From positions 124,753 through 188,752 of the forward strand of contig NZ_LMMZ01000001.1 of assembly GCF_001422885.1 (NCBI RefSeq): DNA of 64,000 nt, in the 5' to 3' direction. The stretch comes from Methylobacterium sp. Leaf104. GTDB taxonomy: Bacteria; Pseudomonadota; Alphaproteobacteria; Rhizobiales; Beijerinckiaceae. The notes beneath the pieces were generated by a model. That model made no database searches and was not told the origin of the DNA. It worked only from the letters and a program-made list of their open reading frames with translations. Both the position numbers and the translations under genes were made by a program. Below, piece by piece: positions 16,628-25,653 of this stretch (positions within the stretch are counted from its first letter, which is position 1; the number at the start of each line of letters is the position of its first letter).

Positions 16628-18325
16628 CTAGGCGGCGCGAACGGTGCCGAGGAAACGCTGCACCTCGGCGCTGAGATGCTCCGACTGGCGGGACAGTTCG
16701 CCCGCGGCCCCCAGGACCTGGCTCGCGGCGGCACCGGTCTCCTCGGCCGCGAGGGCGACGCCCGAAATGGTGGTGGTGACCTCCGCGGTGCCCACCGAGG
16801 CCTGGGCCACGTTGCGGACGATCTCCTGCGTCGCGGCGCTCTGCTGCTCCACCGCTGCGGCGATCGCCGTCGCCACCGCACTGATGTCGCGGATGCGCGT
16901 CGTGATCGAGCCGATCGCCGAGACCGCCTGGCCCGTGGCCCCCTGGATATGGCCGATCTGGCTTCCGATCTCCTCGGTGGCCCGGGCGGTCTGGTTGGCG
17001 AGTTCCTTCACTTCCGCCGCGACCACGGCGAAGCCGCGGCCGGCCTCGCCGGCGCGGGCCGCCTCAATGGTGGCGTTGAGGGCCAGCAGATTGGTCTGGC
17101 CGGCGATGGTCGAGATCAGGCTCACCACGTCGCCGATCCGCGATACGGCACCGCTCAGTTCCTGGACCAGGGCCGAGGTGGTGTCCGCCTCGGTCACGGC
17201 GGACTGAGCCATCTGGGAGGAGTTCGAGACCTGCCGGCCGATCTCCTGCACCGAGTTGCCGAGTTCCTCCGCCGCCGCCGCCACGGTGCCCACGTTGACG
17301 GAGGCTTCCTCGGCCGCCGCCGCCACGGTGATGGATTGCGATGCGGTCTCGCTGGCGGTGGTGGTCAGGGTCCCCGCCGTCGCCTGCAGTTCGGTGGACG
17401 ACGCGGAGACCATGCCGATGATGCCGCCCACGGCACCCTCGAAGCTGTCCGCAAGTTCGATCATCGTCGCGCGGCGTGCGGCGATGGCGGCCTCGTCGGC
17501 AAGGCGGCGGATCTGCGCCTCTTCCGCGCTCTTCCGAGCGACCATCGCCTTGATGCCGTCCACCGCCTTGCCGACGGCGCCGATCTCATCGCCGCGCCGG
17601 GCCTCCGGGATCTCTGCATCGATCTCACCCCGGGCCATGCGGTTCAGGATCGAGACCAGTCGGCCGAGCGGCCGAGTGATTCCGAACACCACGATGGCGC
17701 CGCACAGGAGGGCGGCCAGACCGAGACCGATGGCGGTGGCGGTGACCAGCCGTTCGACCGCGGTGGAGATGCCTGCCTCGAGTGCCTGCTTGCCGGCCTT
17801 CATCTCCTCCGTGACCCGCTGCAAGCGCTGCTCCACGAAGCTGTTGAGATTGTACCGGGCGGGTTGCGCATCGCGCTGGACGATCTGGGTTGCGATCGTA
17901 TTCTCGTTCCGGAGCCCATGCTCCATGGCTCGGGCGATGACCGCGAAATAAGTCTGTGCCAGGCTTCGCAGATTCTCACCGATCTTGCGACGTTCCGGCG
18001 TTTCGGTCATTGCGATCAGCTGATCGATGATGTCCAGCGCCCGTTTCTCCGTCGACACATACTGTGCCTTGTATCGCGCCATCGGGGCCTCTTCGGTTTC
18101 CTGGATGATGTTCCGGACCAGCAGGCCTGCGTCCGCGATGTTCAGCTGGATCTTGAGGTACGATTCCTGCCGCACGCTGAGGACTTCGATCACTTGCTTC
18201 GCCTGGTCGGCCATGTGGTTCATCGACATCCGGGCGTAGAGGACGAGCCCGACGGCGAGGATCCCCAGGGCGAACAGGGGGAGGGCGATCTTCGCCAGGA
18301 TGCTGACTCGATTGACGAAACGCAC
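16628..18325 (-). CDS. Methyl-accepting chemotaxis protein
   Basis: A 565-residue chemoreceptor. A first transmembrane helix is at about residues 9-30 and a periplasmic four-helix-bundle-like sensor domain spans roughly 31-185. A second helix ([20 protein letters not shown]), HAMP ([19 protein letters not shown]..) and a cytoplasmic signalling domain follow, with the hairpin tip [41 protein letters not shown] sequence. The GTG at 18325 is chosen because GGAG lies about 8 bases upstream and the resulting [17 protein letters not shown]-terminus is typical. A further in-frame GTG at 18409 would add 28 residues. No other che genes are nearby. Ligand unknown. Confidence 0.9.
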   Translation of the reverse strand: MRFVNRVSILAKIALPLFALGILAVGLVLYARMSMNHMADQAKQVIEVLSVRQESYLKIQLNIADAGLLVRNIIQETEEAPMARYKAQYVSTEKRALDIIDQLIAMTETPERRKIGENLRSLAQTYFAVIARAMEHGLRNENTIATQIVQRDAQPARYNLNSFVEQRLQRVTEEMKAGKQALEAGISTAVERLVTATAIGLGLAALLCGAIVVFGITRPLGRLVSILNRMARGEIDAEIPEARRGDEIGAVGKAVDGIKAMVARKSAEEAQIRRLADEAAIAARRATMIELADSFEGAVGGIIGMVSASSTELQATAGTLTTTASETASQSITVAAAAEEASVNVGTVAAAAEELGNSVQEIGRQVSNSSQMAQSAVTEADTTSALVQELSGAVSRIGDVVSLISTIAGQTNLLALNATIEAARAGEAGRGFAVVAAEVKELANQTARATEEIGSQIGHIQGATGQAVSAIGSITTRIRDISAVATAIAAAVEQQSAATQEIVRNVAQASVGTAEVTTTISGVALAAEETGAAASQVLGAAGELSRQSEHLSAEVQRFLGTVRAA

Positions 18326-18791
18326 GTGCTTGGCTCCGCGAGTTGAAAGGCGATCGAACAGGAGAGCTTTCGTGATGCGGAAGATTGATGGTTTTTGATT
18401 AAAATACACTTTATGTCTTTAGGGTTTGCGGTTATAGTATCTATCTCTGGGAGATGTGCAGTCATCCTGACTTGGGTGTCATCTTCCGAGCTTTCCTTGG
18501 ATTTGATTGTGTGGAACCCGAGGCGTGTCCGCCTCCGGCCGGGATGCCTGGAAGATTCAGGGCTACGCGCTGACGCCGTCGAGGAAGTACACAGCGCGTT
18601 CCAGTCGAGTCCGCCATCACTTCGTCTGCGCCGAACTCGGCCGATGAGACGATGAGCTTGCGAAATCGGGCGCGACGCGGAAGCCCGTGGACGAGTGGTC
18701 GGAGCCGGAACGGTCAAGCCTGCGTCACGTTGATCCCGGGCGCCGAGACGACGAGGCGCCAAAGCGCCGTCCATCCCGTTCCGGTCCCGCC
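18326..18791. other. AT-richer divergent regulatory region
   Basis: Separates the chemoreceptor (minus) from the YihY-family gene (plus). 18380-18500 is markedly AT-richer than the surroundings and probably holds the chemoreceptor promoter. A general-stress promoter lies at 18707-18731. No gene is supported here. Confidence 0.5.
18707..18731 (+). promoter_or_regulatory. EcfG-type general-stress promoter for the YihY-family gene
   Basis: GGAAC at 18707-18711 and CGTT at 18728-18731 are separated by exactly 16 bases, the consensus for the alphaproteobacterial general stress sigma factor EcfG (GGAAC-N16/17-CGTT). Transcription would start near 18738, about 54 bases before the ATG at 18792. This also argues against the longer frame starting at 18687, upstream of the promoter. 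Confidence 0.75.
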
Positions 18792-19946
18792 ATGCCCTCT
18801 TCCCTCCGCCGCAGTCCCGCACCCGATGGCGAGGCGGCGAATCCCGTTCTGTGGACGCTGCTGCTCGGGACCACGCTGATCGCGCTCGCGGCCGCATCCG
18901 GGCGCGCGACCCGGACGCGTCCCGCCGTCGCGCCGGATCCGCCCTCGACGGAGCGGGGCGCCCGCTCGCACGAGGGGACGGCGGCGGCCTACGTCGCAGC
19001 CACACAGATCGAGCGGGGCCGCGCCGCGCGCTCGCCCGCCGAGATCACCGCCTCGGGCTGGAAGGACATCCTCTACCGGGTCTACCTGGAGTTTAATCAG
19101 GACCGGGTGCTCTCGGTCGCGGCGGGGGTGACCTTCTACTCCCTTCTCTCGCTGTTCCCGGCCGTCGCCGCGCTGGTCTCCTGCTACGGCCTCGTGGCGG
19201 ACGTGAATTCCATCAACGAGCACCTGGCCAGCATGCAGGGCGTGCTGCCATCCGGCGCCATCGAGATCATCGGCGACCAGGTCAAGCGCATCGCCGCCAA
19301 GGGCACCGGCAGCCTCGGACTGACCTTCTTCACCAGCCTTCTCCTCTCCCTCTGGAGCGCCAATGCCGCCATGAAGGCGATGTTCGACGCCCTGAACGTG
19401 GTCTACGAGGAGGAGGAGAAGCGCTCCTTCATCATGCTGAACCTGCGCTCGCTCACCTTCACCATCGGGGCTCTGATCTTCACCATCCTGGCGCTCACCG
19501 GCATCGTCGTGCTGCCGGTGGTGTTCACGTTCGTGGGCCTGAGCGACACCGCCTGGCTCGTCGCCCTGCTGCGCTGGCCGGCCCTCCTGCTCGTCCTGCT
19601 CGGGGGCCTGTCCCTGCTCTACCGCTACGGTCCGAGCCGCGAGCGCCCGCGCTGGCGCTGGGTCGGCGTCGGCGGCGCGGTGGCCGGCCTGCTCTGGCTC
19701 GGCGCTTCGATCCTGTTCTCTTGGTACGTCTCCAGCTTCGGCAACTACAACGAGACCTACGGTTCCCTCGGGGCGGCCATCGGTTTCATGACCTGGATCT
19801 GGATCTCCACCACGATCGTTCTGCTCGGCGGCGAGATCAACGCCGAGATGGAGCACCAGACGGCGCGCGACACCACCACCGGACCCGAGCTGCCCATGGG
19901 CGCGCGCCGGGCACGGATGGCCGACACGCTCGGGGCCGTGGCCTGA
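18792..19946 (+). CDS. YihY/virulence factor BrkB family membrane protein
   Basis: A 384-residue inner-membrane protein of the YihY/UPF0761 family. An N-terminal extension with one transmembrane helix (LWTLLLGTTLIALAAASG) precedes the YihY core. The core begins WKDILYRVYLEFNQDRVLSVAAGVTFYSLLSLFPAVAALVSCYG, runs through five to six helices and ends with GSLGAAIGFMTWIWISTTIVLLGGEINAEMEH. Older annotations as ribonuclease BN are erroneous for this family; its function is unsettled. The EcfG-type promoter upstream makes it a likely general-stress gene. Confidence 0.88.
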   Translation: MPSSLRRSPAPDGEAANPVLWTLLLGTTLIALAAASGRATRTRPAVAPDPPSTERGARSHEGTAAAYVAATQIERGRAARSPAEITASGWKDILYRVYLEFNQDRVLSVAAGVTFYSLLSLFPAVAALVSCYGLVADVNSINEHLASMQGVLPSGAIEIIGDQVKRIAAKGTGSLGLTFFTSLLLSLWSANAAMKAMFDALNVVYEEEEKRSFIMLNLRSLTFTIGALIFTILALTGIVVLPVVFTFVGLSDTAWLVALLRWPALLLVLLGGLSLLYRYGPSRERPRWRWVGVGGAVAGLLWLGASILFSWYVSSFGNYNETYGSLGAAIGFMTWIWISTTIVLLGGEINAEMEHQTARDTTTGPELPMGARRARMADTLGAVA

Positions 19947-20023
19947 GGGCGGTCTCCCCACGCGGGCGCCGGGCGCCTATCTAAGGGGCAGCCCCCCGAG
20001 CCCCTGAGGAGCACACAGGCCCG

Positions 20024-20449
20024 ATGTCTTCCCCTTCGACGTCTTCACAGTCCCTGGACGAGATCCAGGCCCGCAGCGAGGCGGAGTGGCGCGAGCGCCT
20101 CACGCCGGACCAGTACCGCGTGCTGCGCGAGCACGGCACCGAGCGCGCCGGCACCAGCTGCCTCAACGCCGAGAAGCGCCCGGGCGTCTTCCACTGCGCG
20201 GGCTGCGACGCGCCGCTCTTCGTCACCGGCACCAAGTTCGAGAGCGGCACCGGCTGGCCGAGCTTCTTCGACCCCCTCGACGAGGCGGTGGAGACCACCG
20301 TCGATCGCAGCCACTGGATGACCCGCACCGAGGTCCATTGCGCCCGCTGCAAGGGCCATCTCGGCCACGTCTTCGACGACGGGCCGCCGCCCACCGGTCT
20401 ACGGTATTGCATGAACGGGCTCTCGCTGCGCTTCGAACCGGAGGCATGA
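20024..20449 (+). CDS. msrB: Peptide-methionine (R)-S-oxide reductase
   Basis: A 141-residue cytosolic MsrB that reduces the R-epimer of methionine sulfoxide. The structural zinc is held by two CxxC pairs (Cys58/61 in HCAGC and Cys106/109 in HCARC). The catalytic Cys129 sits in RYCMNG, and Cys46 (GTSCLN) is a candidate resolving cysteine. [13 protein letters not shown] and [22 protein letters not shown] are the family blocks. GAGGAGC lies about 11 bases before the ATG. It sits 77 bases behind the YihY-family gene and may share its stress-induced transcript. Confidence 0.96.
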   Translation: MSSPSTSSQSLDEIQARSEAEWRERLTPDQYRVLREHGTERAGTSCLNAEKRPGVFHCAGCDAPLFVTGTKFESGTGWPSFFDPLDEAVETTVDRSHWMTRTEVHCARCKGHLGHVFDDGPPPTGLRYCMNGLSLRFEPEA

Positions 20450-20760
20450 CGCGCCCCTCCGCCGTGTTTCGGTGGGGACGGAGCGAGGCCCGAGGCGGTG
20501 CGGCGGCGAGGATGGTCTTGATTTCGCCGTCGTTTTGCTTAGTCCGGAACGACGAACTATTGGCCGATCTGTCCCGGCGCGGCTGGGAATGATCATAGAT
20601 CATAGCCTACGTCATCGTTCCACGTGGAGGGCCGCCGGCCCGGCGCGGGGACACCCGGAACCCGGTCCGCCCGCCTCGCGTCGTCGGAGGTCTGCGGCCC
20701 TGACGTCAGCGTCTGCCCGGACCCACGCCCCCGGGCCGACCGACCTCGCGGAGAATGTCG
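20450..20760. other. Intergenic region
   Basis: No gene supported. The AT-rich core contains an inverted repeat ATGATC-ATA-GATCAT at 20589-20603, which also forms a 7-base direct repeat (GATCATA twice). It is a plausible promoter/operator for the CYTH-like gene at 20761. Confidence 0.35.
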
Positions 20761-21702
20761 ATGAGCCTCGTACGCCGGTTTCTCGTGGCCCCCTCCCTGG
20801 TGCGCCTCATCCGCAAGGAGCGCGGCGGCGCCCGGATCACCGAGGGCTACTTCGCGCCCCAGGCCGGTCGGGTCTCCTACGTCCGGGTCGACGGGCAGAC
20901 CTGCCATCTCGTCCTGGTGACCTCGGCCCCGGACGGCACCGCGAGCGAGGAGCGCACCGACGTGCCGCGCGCCCATGGCGACGCGCTGATGGATGTCTGC
21001 TCCGGCAAGGCCGCCTATGACCGCACGGCCCTGGCCCTCGGGGGCGGCCGCGAGGCGCTGATCGACCGCTACGTGGCCCCGGGCGAGTTCGACCTCGTGA
21101 GCGTGTCGTTCGACGGAGCCGACGAGGCGCAGGCATTCGCGGTGCCGTCCTGGTTCGGCCCCGAGGTCTCGGGCGATCCGAGCTACGACCGCCACGCGGT
21201 CGCCCTCCAGGGCGTGCCGCAACCCGGCGAGATCGCCCTGTCCAACGCCGCCCTTGATGCCGTGCTGGACCTGGTCGAGCCGCGCTTCGGCTTCGGCCGC
21301 TTTGGCGCTCCGAAGACCAGCAGCAGCGCCAGCGGCGAGGGCGACGGGACGATGAAGGCCCTGCGCCGGGTCGTGGGCAGCGGCGCGGCCGCGGCCCCGG
21401 TCGCTGCCGAGGTGGTGCCCGTGCCCGCTCCCCCGCCCGCGGAGCCTGCCCCGGTGGAGGGGCACGTCGTCGCCGAGCCCGAAGCCGCGGAGGCCCATGC
21501 GCAGCCCGATTCCGGTGCGACCGAAGCGCATGCCGAGACCCCGTCGCACATCGACTCGCGCATCGACGACGTGATCGAGAGTCTGTCGCAGGCCCTCGGC
21601 AATCCGCAGCCCCAGTCCAAGGGCGGCGCGCGCGGCGAGGACGATATCGCCGCCGAATTCGAGCGCTGGACCGTCCGTCCGCGCCGCACGCAGCAGACCT
21701 GA
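20761..21702 (+). CDS. CYTH-like domain protein with acidic/Pro-Ala-rich C-terminal extension
   Basis: A 313-residue protein. Residues 1-140 (SLVRRFLVAPSLVRLIRKERGGARITEGYF..., then VSYVRVDGQTCHLVLVTSAP and ALIDRYVAPGEFDLVSVSFDGADEAQAF) resemble a divergent CYTH/triphosphate-tunnel beta barrel, but the classical ExExK motif is not evident. A disordered Pro/Ala/Glu region (about 200-265) and a short predicted helix (IDSRIDDVIESLSQALG) near the C-terminus follow. GGAGA at 20750-20754 is 6 bases before the ATG at 20761 but abuts the ATG at 20755, so 20761 is chosen. Activity as a phosphatase is doubtful. Confidence 0.55.
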   Translation: MSLVRRFLVAPSLVRLIRKERGGARITEGYFAPQAGRVSYVRVDGQTCHLVLVTSAPDGTASEERTDVPRAHGDALMDVCSGKAAYDRTALALGGGREALIDRYVAPGEFDLVSVSFDGADEAQAFAVPSWFGPEVSGDPSYDRHAVALQGVPQPGEIALSNAALDAVLDLVEPRFGFGRFGAPKTSSSASGEGDGTMKALRRVVGSGAAAAPVAAEVVPVPAPPPAEPAPVEGHVVAEPEAAEAHAQPDSGATEAHAETPSHIDSRIDDVIESLSQALGNPQPQSKGGARGEDDIAAEFERWTVRPRRTQQT

Positions 21703-22144
21703 TCCGAAGGACGGGTCCACGGCCCGGTCGCCCTCGCCGAGGGGAGGGCGACCGCCGATCCGGGGCATCGTCCCCAGATCCTGCGCGCAGCGCCCGGGAT
21801 CCGTGCGCGTCGCGCCGGCCGCTCCAGCCTCGGCTCCTCCGGATCGCACACCGCCGGCGCGCCCCTCCCGGTCCGTCCCTCCCTGCCATGGCTCGGACTG
21901 GCGGTGCCTTTCGTCGCCTGACATCGGCCACCGATGCCGGACCGGGGCGCCACGGCTGCGTGCGCCCTCCGGCGCCGGCCTGCCCGCACCGGAGGGCGTC
22001 CTCCCGCCCCTTTGACCGCGAAGGGCATGTAAGCCCTCGCCGATTGTCATCGCTGACCACCGCCTGCGATTGAGCGGCGCGAATAAACTGGCTAGCGTCG
22101 GGATTAACAATCAGTGGGTTGCGCAGAGCGCAGCGGGAGGGATC
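21703..22144. other. Intergenic region upstream of dctA
   Basis: Holds a GC-rich stem-loop just after the CYTH-like gene (21725-21754, listed separately) and a second one at 21963-21998 (CGCCCTCCGG paired with CCGGAGGGCG, 16-base loop) about 150 bases before dctA. The last 90 bases are AT-richer and probably carry the dctA promoter. A sigma-54 site was sought and not found. Confidence 0.4.
21725..21754 (+). terminator. Stem-loop after the CYTH-like gene
   Basis: An 11-base perfect stem (CGGTCGCCCTC with GAGGGCGACCG) and an 8-base loop, 22 bases past the stop codon. There is no T-tract, so it is a transcript-end or stability hairpin rather than a classical intrinsic terminator. Confidence 0.45.
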
Positions 22145-23548
22145 ATGGCCCAGACGACGACCTATGGAACGGCACCGGCCGCAGTCCCTCGTCCGGTCAA
22201 GGAACCCTGGTACAAGGTACTCTATATCCAGGTTCTGATCGCGATCGCTCTCGGCGTGCTCCTTGGTTGGTTGCATCCCGAATGGGGCAAGTCGGTCAAG
22301 TGGCTCGGCGACGCCTTCATTGCCCTGATCAAGATGATGATCGCGCCGATCATCTTCTGTACCATCGTGCACGGCATCGCCTCGATCGGTGACCTGAAGA
22401 AGGTCGGTCGCGTCGGCCTGAAGGCACTGGTCTACTTCGAGGTAGTCTCCACCATCGCGCTGCTCATCGGCGTCCTGGTCGGCGAGGTCGTCAAGCCGGG
22501 CGCCGGCTTCAACGCCGACGTGACGAAGCTCGACGGCAAGGCGGTCGAGAAATACGCCAAGATGGCCGCCGACGATTCGGTGACCGGCCACATCATGGCG
22601 CTGATCCCGAAGAGCTTCTTCGACGCCTTCGCCACCGGTGACCTGCTGCAGGTGCTGCTGATCTCGATCCTCACCGGCGTCGTCGTCACCGGCATGGGCC
22701 AGCGCGGCGAGGCCATCACCCACGCCATCGACACGATGGGGCAGATCTTCTTCCGCATCATCGGCCTCGTGGTGAAGCTCGCGCCGATCGGCGCCTTCGG
22801 CGCCATGGCCTTCACCATCGGCCAGTACGGCATCGGCAAGGTGATCGACCTCGCCTGGCTCGTCGGCACCTTCTACGTCACCGCGTTCCTGTTCGTGATC
22901 CTGGTTCTCGGCGGCATCGCCCGGGTGGCCGGCTTCTCGATCTTCAAGTTCCTGGCCTACATCAAGGACGAACTCCTCATCGTGCTGGGCACCTCGTCCT
23001 CCGAGACGGTGCTGCCGCACATGATGACGAAGATGCGCCGCCTCGGCGCCTCGGATTCGGTGGTCGGCCTCGTGATCCCGACGGGCTACTCGTTCAACCT
23101 CGACGGCACGAACATCTACATGACCCTGGCCTCGCTGTTCCTGGCCCAGGCCGTGGGAGCCGACCTGTCCTTCGGCCAGTACGCCACGATCATCCTGGTG
23201 GCGATGCTGACCTCCAAGGGCGCCTCCGGCGTCACCGGCGCGGGCTTCATCACCCTGGCGGCGACGCTGAGCGCCATCCCCAACAACCCGGTGCCGGTGG
23301 CGGCCATGACCCTGATCCTCGGCGTCGACAAGTTCATGTCGGAGTGCCGCGCGATCACCAACCTCATCGGCAACGGCGTCGCCACGGTGGTGGTCAGCCG
23401 CTGGGAGGGCGAACTCGACACGGAGAAGCTGCGCCAGGTCATGGCGCATCCGGTCTCGATCGGCACCGACATCTCCGACCACGCCCCCGAGATGGACTCG
23501 GGCACCGCCGCGAGCCCGGCGGCTCCGATCCCGGCCGCGGCGCGCTGA
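22145..23548 (+). CDS. dctA: C4-dicarboxylate transporter DctA
   Basis: A 467-residue sodium/proton-coupled importer of succinate, fumarate and malate (DAACS family). It has the glutamate-transporter fold. Early helices include [19 protein letters not shown] and [18 protein letters not shown]; the re-entrant serine-rich loop is [17 protein letters not shown]. The sodium site block is [25 protein letters not shown], followed by [24 protein letters not shown] and [24 protein letters not shown]. The ATG at 22145 follows a GGGAGGG Shine-Dalgarno. Length is typical. C4-dicarboxylates are standard growth substrates for methylotrophic alphaproteobacteria. Confidence 0.95.
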   Translation: MAQTTTYGTAPAAVPRPVKEPWYKVLYIQVLIAIALGVLLGWLHPEWGKSVKWLGDAFIALIKMMIAPIIFCTIVHGIASIGDLKKVGRVGLKALVYFEVVSTIALLIGVLVGEVVKPGAGFNADVTKLDGKAVEKYAKMAADDSVTGHIMALIPKSFFDAFATGDLLQVLLISILTGVVVTGMGQRGEAITHAIDTMGQIFFRIIGLVVKLAPIGAFGAMAFTIGQYGIGKVIDLAWLVGTFYVTAFLFVILVLGGIARVAGFSIFKFLAYIKDELLIVLGTSSSETVLPHMMTKMRRLGASDSVVGLVIPTGYSFNLDGTNIYMTLASLFLAQAVGADLSFGQYATIILVAMLTSKGASGVTGAGFITLAATLSAIPNNPVPVAAMTLILGVDKFMSECRAITNLIGNGVATVVVSRWEGELDTEKLRQVMAHPVSIGTDISDHAPEMDSGTAASPAAPIPAAAR

Positions 23549-23560
23549 CGGGACCCGGAC

Positions 23561-24472
23561 CTGTCCGAAACCCTGCGCATCGGCATCGATCTCGGCGGCA
23601 CCAAGATCGCCGGGATCGCCCTCGCGCCCGATGGCTCGACCCGGGCCGAGCACCGGGTCGCCACGCCGCGTGACGACTACGCGGCGACCCTCGCGGCCAT
23701 TGCGGATCTGGTGCGGGACCTGGAGGCGCAGGCGGGCGCCACCGGCACCGTCGGCATCGGCATGCCCGGCGCGATCTCGCCGCGCACCGGCCTCGTCAAG
23801 AACGCCAACTCGGTCTGGCTGAACGGCCGGCCCTTCGCCCGGGATCTCGAGCGCGCCCTGGCCCGCCCGGTGCGCCTGGAGAACGACGCCAACTGCCTCG
23901 CCGTGTCCGAGTCCATCGACGGAGCCGGGGCCGGCCTGCCCGTCGTCTGGGCCATCATCCTCGGCACCGGCGTCGGCTCCGGCATCGCCCTGCAGGGCCG
24001 CGCCCTCTCGGGGCGCGACCGGATCGCCGGCGAGTGGGGCCACAACCCGCTGCCCGCGCCCCGCGACGACGAGCGCCCCGGCCCCGCCTGCTATTGCGGC
24101 CGGCACGGCTGCCTCGAAACCTGGGTCTCCGGCCCAGCGCTCGCCGCCGATCACGGCCGCCGCACGGGGGCGATGCTGCGCGGCGAGGCCGTGATCTCGG
24201 CCCTGCGGTCGGGCGACGTCGAGGCCGGGGTGACCCTCGAACGCTACCTCGATCGCCTCGGGCGCGGCATGGCCCAGGTGATCAACCTGCTCGATCCCGA
24301 CGTCGTCGTCATCGGCGGCGGCCTCTCGCGCGTGCCGGAGATCCTCGCGGGCCTGCCGGCGCGGGTGGCGCCGCACGTGTTCTCGGATGCGTTCGACACG
24401 CCGATCCGCGCGAGTCTGCACGGCGATGCCTCGGGCGTCCGCGGGGCGGCCTGGCTCTGGAACGCGCCCTGA
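23561..24472 (+). CDS. ROK-family sugar kinase (fructokinase-like), probable CTG start
   Basis: About 303 residues from the assumed start. The ATP-binding signature RIGIDLGGTKIAGIAL is at residues 6-21, and the substrate motif GEWGHNPLP and the ROK zinc motif CYCGRHGCLE (Cys177, Cys179, Cys184) are intact. These point to a hexokinase/fructokinase-type ROK enzyme. There is no ATG, GTG or TTG between the dctA stop and the phosphate-binding motif. The first such codon in frame is GTG at 23711, which would delete the motif. A CTG at 23561 (giving LSETLRIGIDLGGTK) is the best start; CTG at 23573 is another. It lies 12 bases after dctA and may depend on translational coupling. Confidence 0.75.
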   Translation: MSETLRIGIDLGGTKIAGIALAPDGSTRAEHRVATPRDDYAATLAAIADLVRDLEAQAGATGTVGIGMPGAISPRTGLVKNANSVWLNGRPFARDLERALARPVRLENDANCLAVSESIDGAGAGLPVVWAIILGTGVGSGIALQGRALSGRDRIAGEWGHNPLPAPRDDERPGPACYCGRHGCLETWVSGPALAADHGRRTGAMLRGEAVISALRSGDVEAGVTLERYLDRLGRGMAQVINLLDPDVVVIGGGLSRVPEILAGLPARVAPHVFSDAFDTPIRASLHGDASGVRGAAWLWNAP

Positions 24473-24533
24473 CGCGCCGGCGGCGCTGCGGCCGAAGCTG
24501 ATGCCGGAGACGCTTGTCAGGGCTCTCGTTTTC

Positions 24534-24553
24534 ACATAAAGATATCTTTATGT
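24534..24553. promoter_or_regulatory. Perfect 20-base palindrome overlapping the regulator start (probable autoregulatory operator)
   Basis: ACATAAAGAT is followed immediately by its exact reverse complement, a rare AT-rich perfect palindrome in this GC-rich sequence. It covers the ATG (24550-24552) of the ArsR-methyltransferase gene. This shape suits a dimeric ArsR-family winged-helix repressor, so negative autoregulation of the regulator-metF unit is likely. It resembles what I recall of alphaproteobacterial SahR operators, but I could not check. Confidence 0.75.
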
Positions 24554-25569
24554 CTAACACGGGTTCTTCGCCGACGACGGCCCTGCCGTTTCCCGACGCC
24601 CTCGCCATCCTGCGGGCGGCGGCGGAGGAGACGCGCCTGCGCATCCTCGCGCTGCTGGCCGCCGGGGAACTCTCGGTCTCCGATCTCACCGACATCCTGG
24701 GCCAGTCGCAGCCGCGCATCTCGCGCCATCTCAAGCTGCTCGTAGAGGCGGGTCTGGTGGAGCGCCATCGCGAGGGCGCCTGGGCCTTCTTCCGCCTGGT
24801 CGAGGACCGCGCCGTCCTGGTCGAGCCGCTGGTGGCCGGGCTCGACGCCACCCGCGCGCCGCTCTCCGAGGATTTCGCCCGTCTGCAGGCCGTGCGCGCC
24901 CAGCGGGCCGAGGCCGCCCAGGCCTTCTTCGCCCGCCTCGCGCCGAAATGGGACCGCCTGCGCTCCCTGCACGTGCCGGAGGCGACCGTCGAGGCCGCAG
25001 TGCTCGACGTGCTCGGCGACCGGCCGATCCAGAACCTCGTCGACCTCGGCACTGGAACCGGGCGCATGCTCGGGCTCCTGGCCGGACGCGCCGCCCGCGC
25101 GGTCGGGCTCGACTCGAACCACGCCATGCTCTCGGTGGCGCGGGCGAACCTGGAGCGGATGGGCCTGTCGCGGGTCGACCTGCGCCAGGGCGACATCCAC
25201 GCGCCGCCCTTCGGGCGCGGCGGGTTCGACCTCGTCGTGGTCCATCAGGTGCTGCACTACCTCGACGATCCGGCCCGCGCCCTGCGCGAGGCGGCCCGCC
25301 TCGTCGCGCCCGGCGGGCGCCTGCTGGTGGTGGATTTCGCTCCCCACGACCTCGAATTCCTGCGCGAGGCCCAGGCCCATCGCCGGCTCGGCTTCGCGCC
25401 CGAGCAGGTGACGGGCTGGTTGAACGATGCGGGCCTGCCCACCGTCACCACCCGGGACCTCGCCCCCACCGGCGAGGTCGAGGACCAGTTGACCGTGACG
25501 CTCTGGCTCGCCACCGATGCGGCCGAGATGGCGGCGCCCGCGCTCGAACCGGAGTTGGCCGTCGCCTGA
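24550..25569 (+). CDS. ArsR-family regulator fused to a SAM-dependent methyltransferase domain (SahR-like)
   Basis: A 339-residue two-domain protein. Residues about 10-95 form an ArsR winged helix (EETRLRILALLAAGELSVSDLTDILGQSQPRISRHLKLLVEAGLVERHREG). Residues about 130-320 form a class-I methyltransferase domain with motif I VDLGTGTGRMLGLLAG and the acidic/aromatic motif FDLVVVHQVLHYLDD. Proteins of this type next to metF/metH are the alphaproteobacterial methionine-cycle regulators (SahR-type). The methyltransferase fold presumably senses S-adenosylhomocysteine or S-adenosylmethionine rather than catalysing. The start ATG lies within the palindromic operator. metF follows by 84 bases. Confidence 0.82.
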   Translation: MSNTGSSPTTALPFPDALAILRAAAEETRLRILALLAAGELSVSDLTDILGQSQPRISRHLKLLVEAGLVERHREGAWAFFRLVEDRAVLVEPLVAGLDATRAPLSEDFARLQAVRAQRAEAAQAFFARLAPKWDRLRSLHVPEATVEAAVLDVLGDRPIQNLVDLGTGTGRMLGLLAGRAARAVGLDSNHAMLSVARANLERMGLSRVDLRQGDIHAPPFGRGGFDLVVVHQVLHYLDDPARALREAARLVAPGGRLLVVDFAPHDLEFLREAQAHRRLGFAPEQVTGWLNDAGLPTVTTRDLAPTGEVEDQLTVTLWLATDAAEMAAPALEPELAVA

Positions 25570-25653
25570 GAGCGGCATCCCGCGGCCAGTGAAACCCTTT
25601 TAAGCCAAACCTTTCGACGCCCGTCTGAACCGACCGACATAGAGGACGACCCG

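Noticed and set aside
22070..22144. Upstream in-frame extension of dctA
   Set aside because: The ATG at 22145 has a GGGAGGG Shine-Dalgarno and gives the family-typical N-terminus.
22000..22144. Sigma-54 promoter sought upstream of dctA (dctA is sigma-54 dependent in rhizobia)
   Set aside because: No GG-N10-GC element with correct flanks was found.
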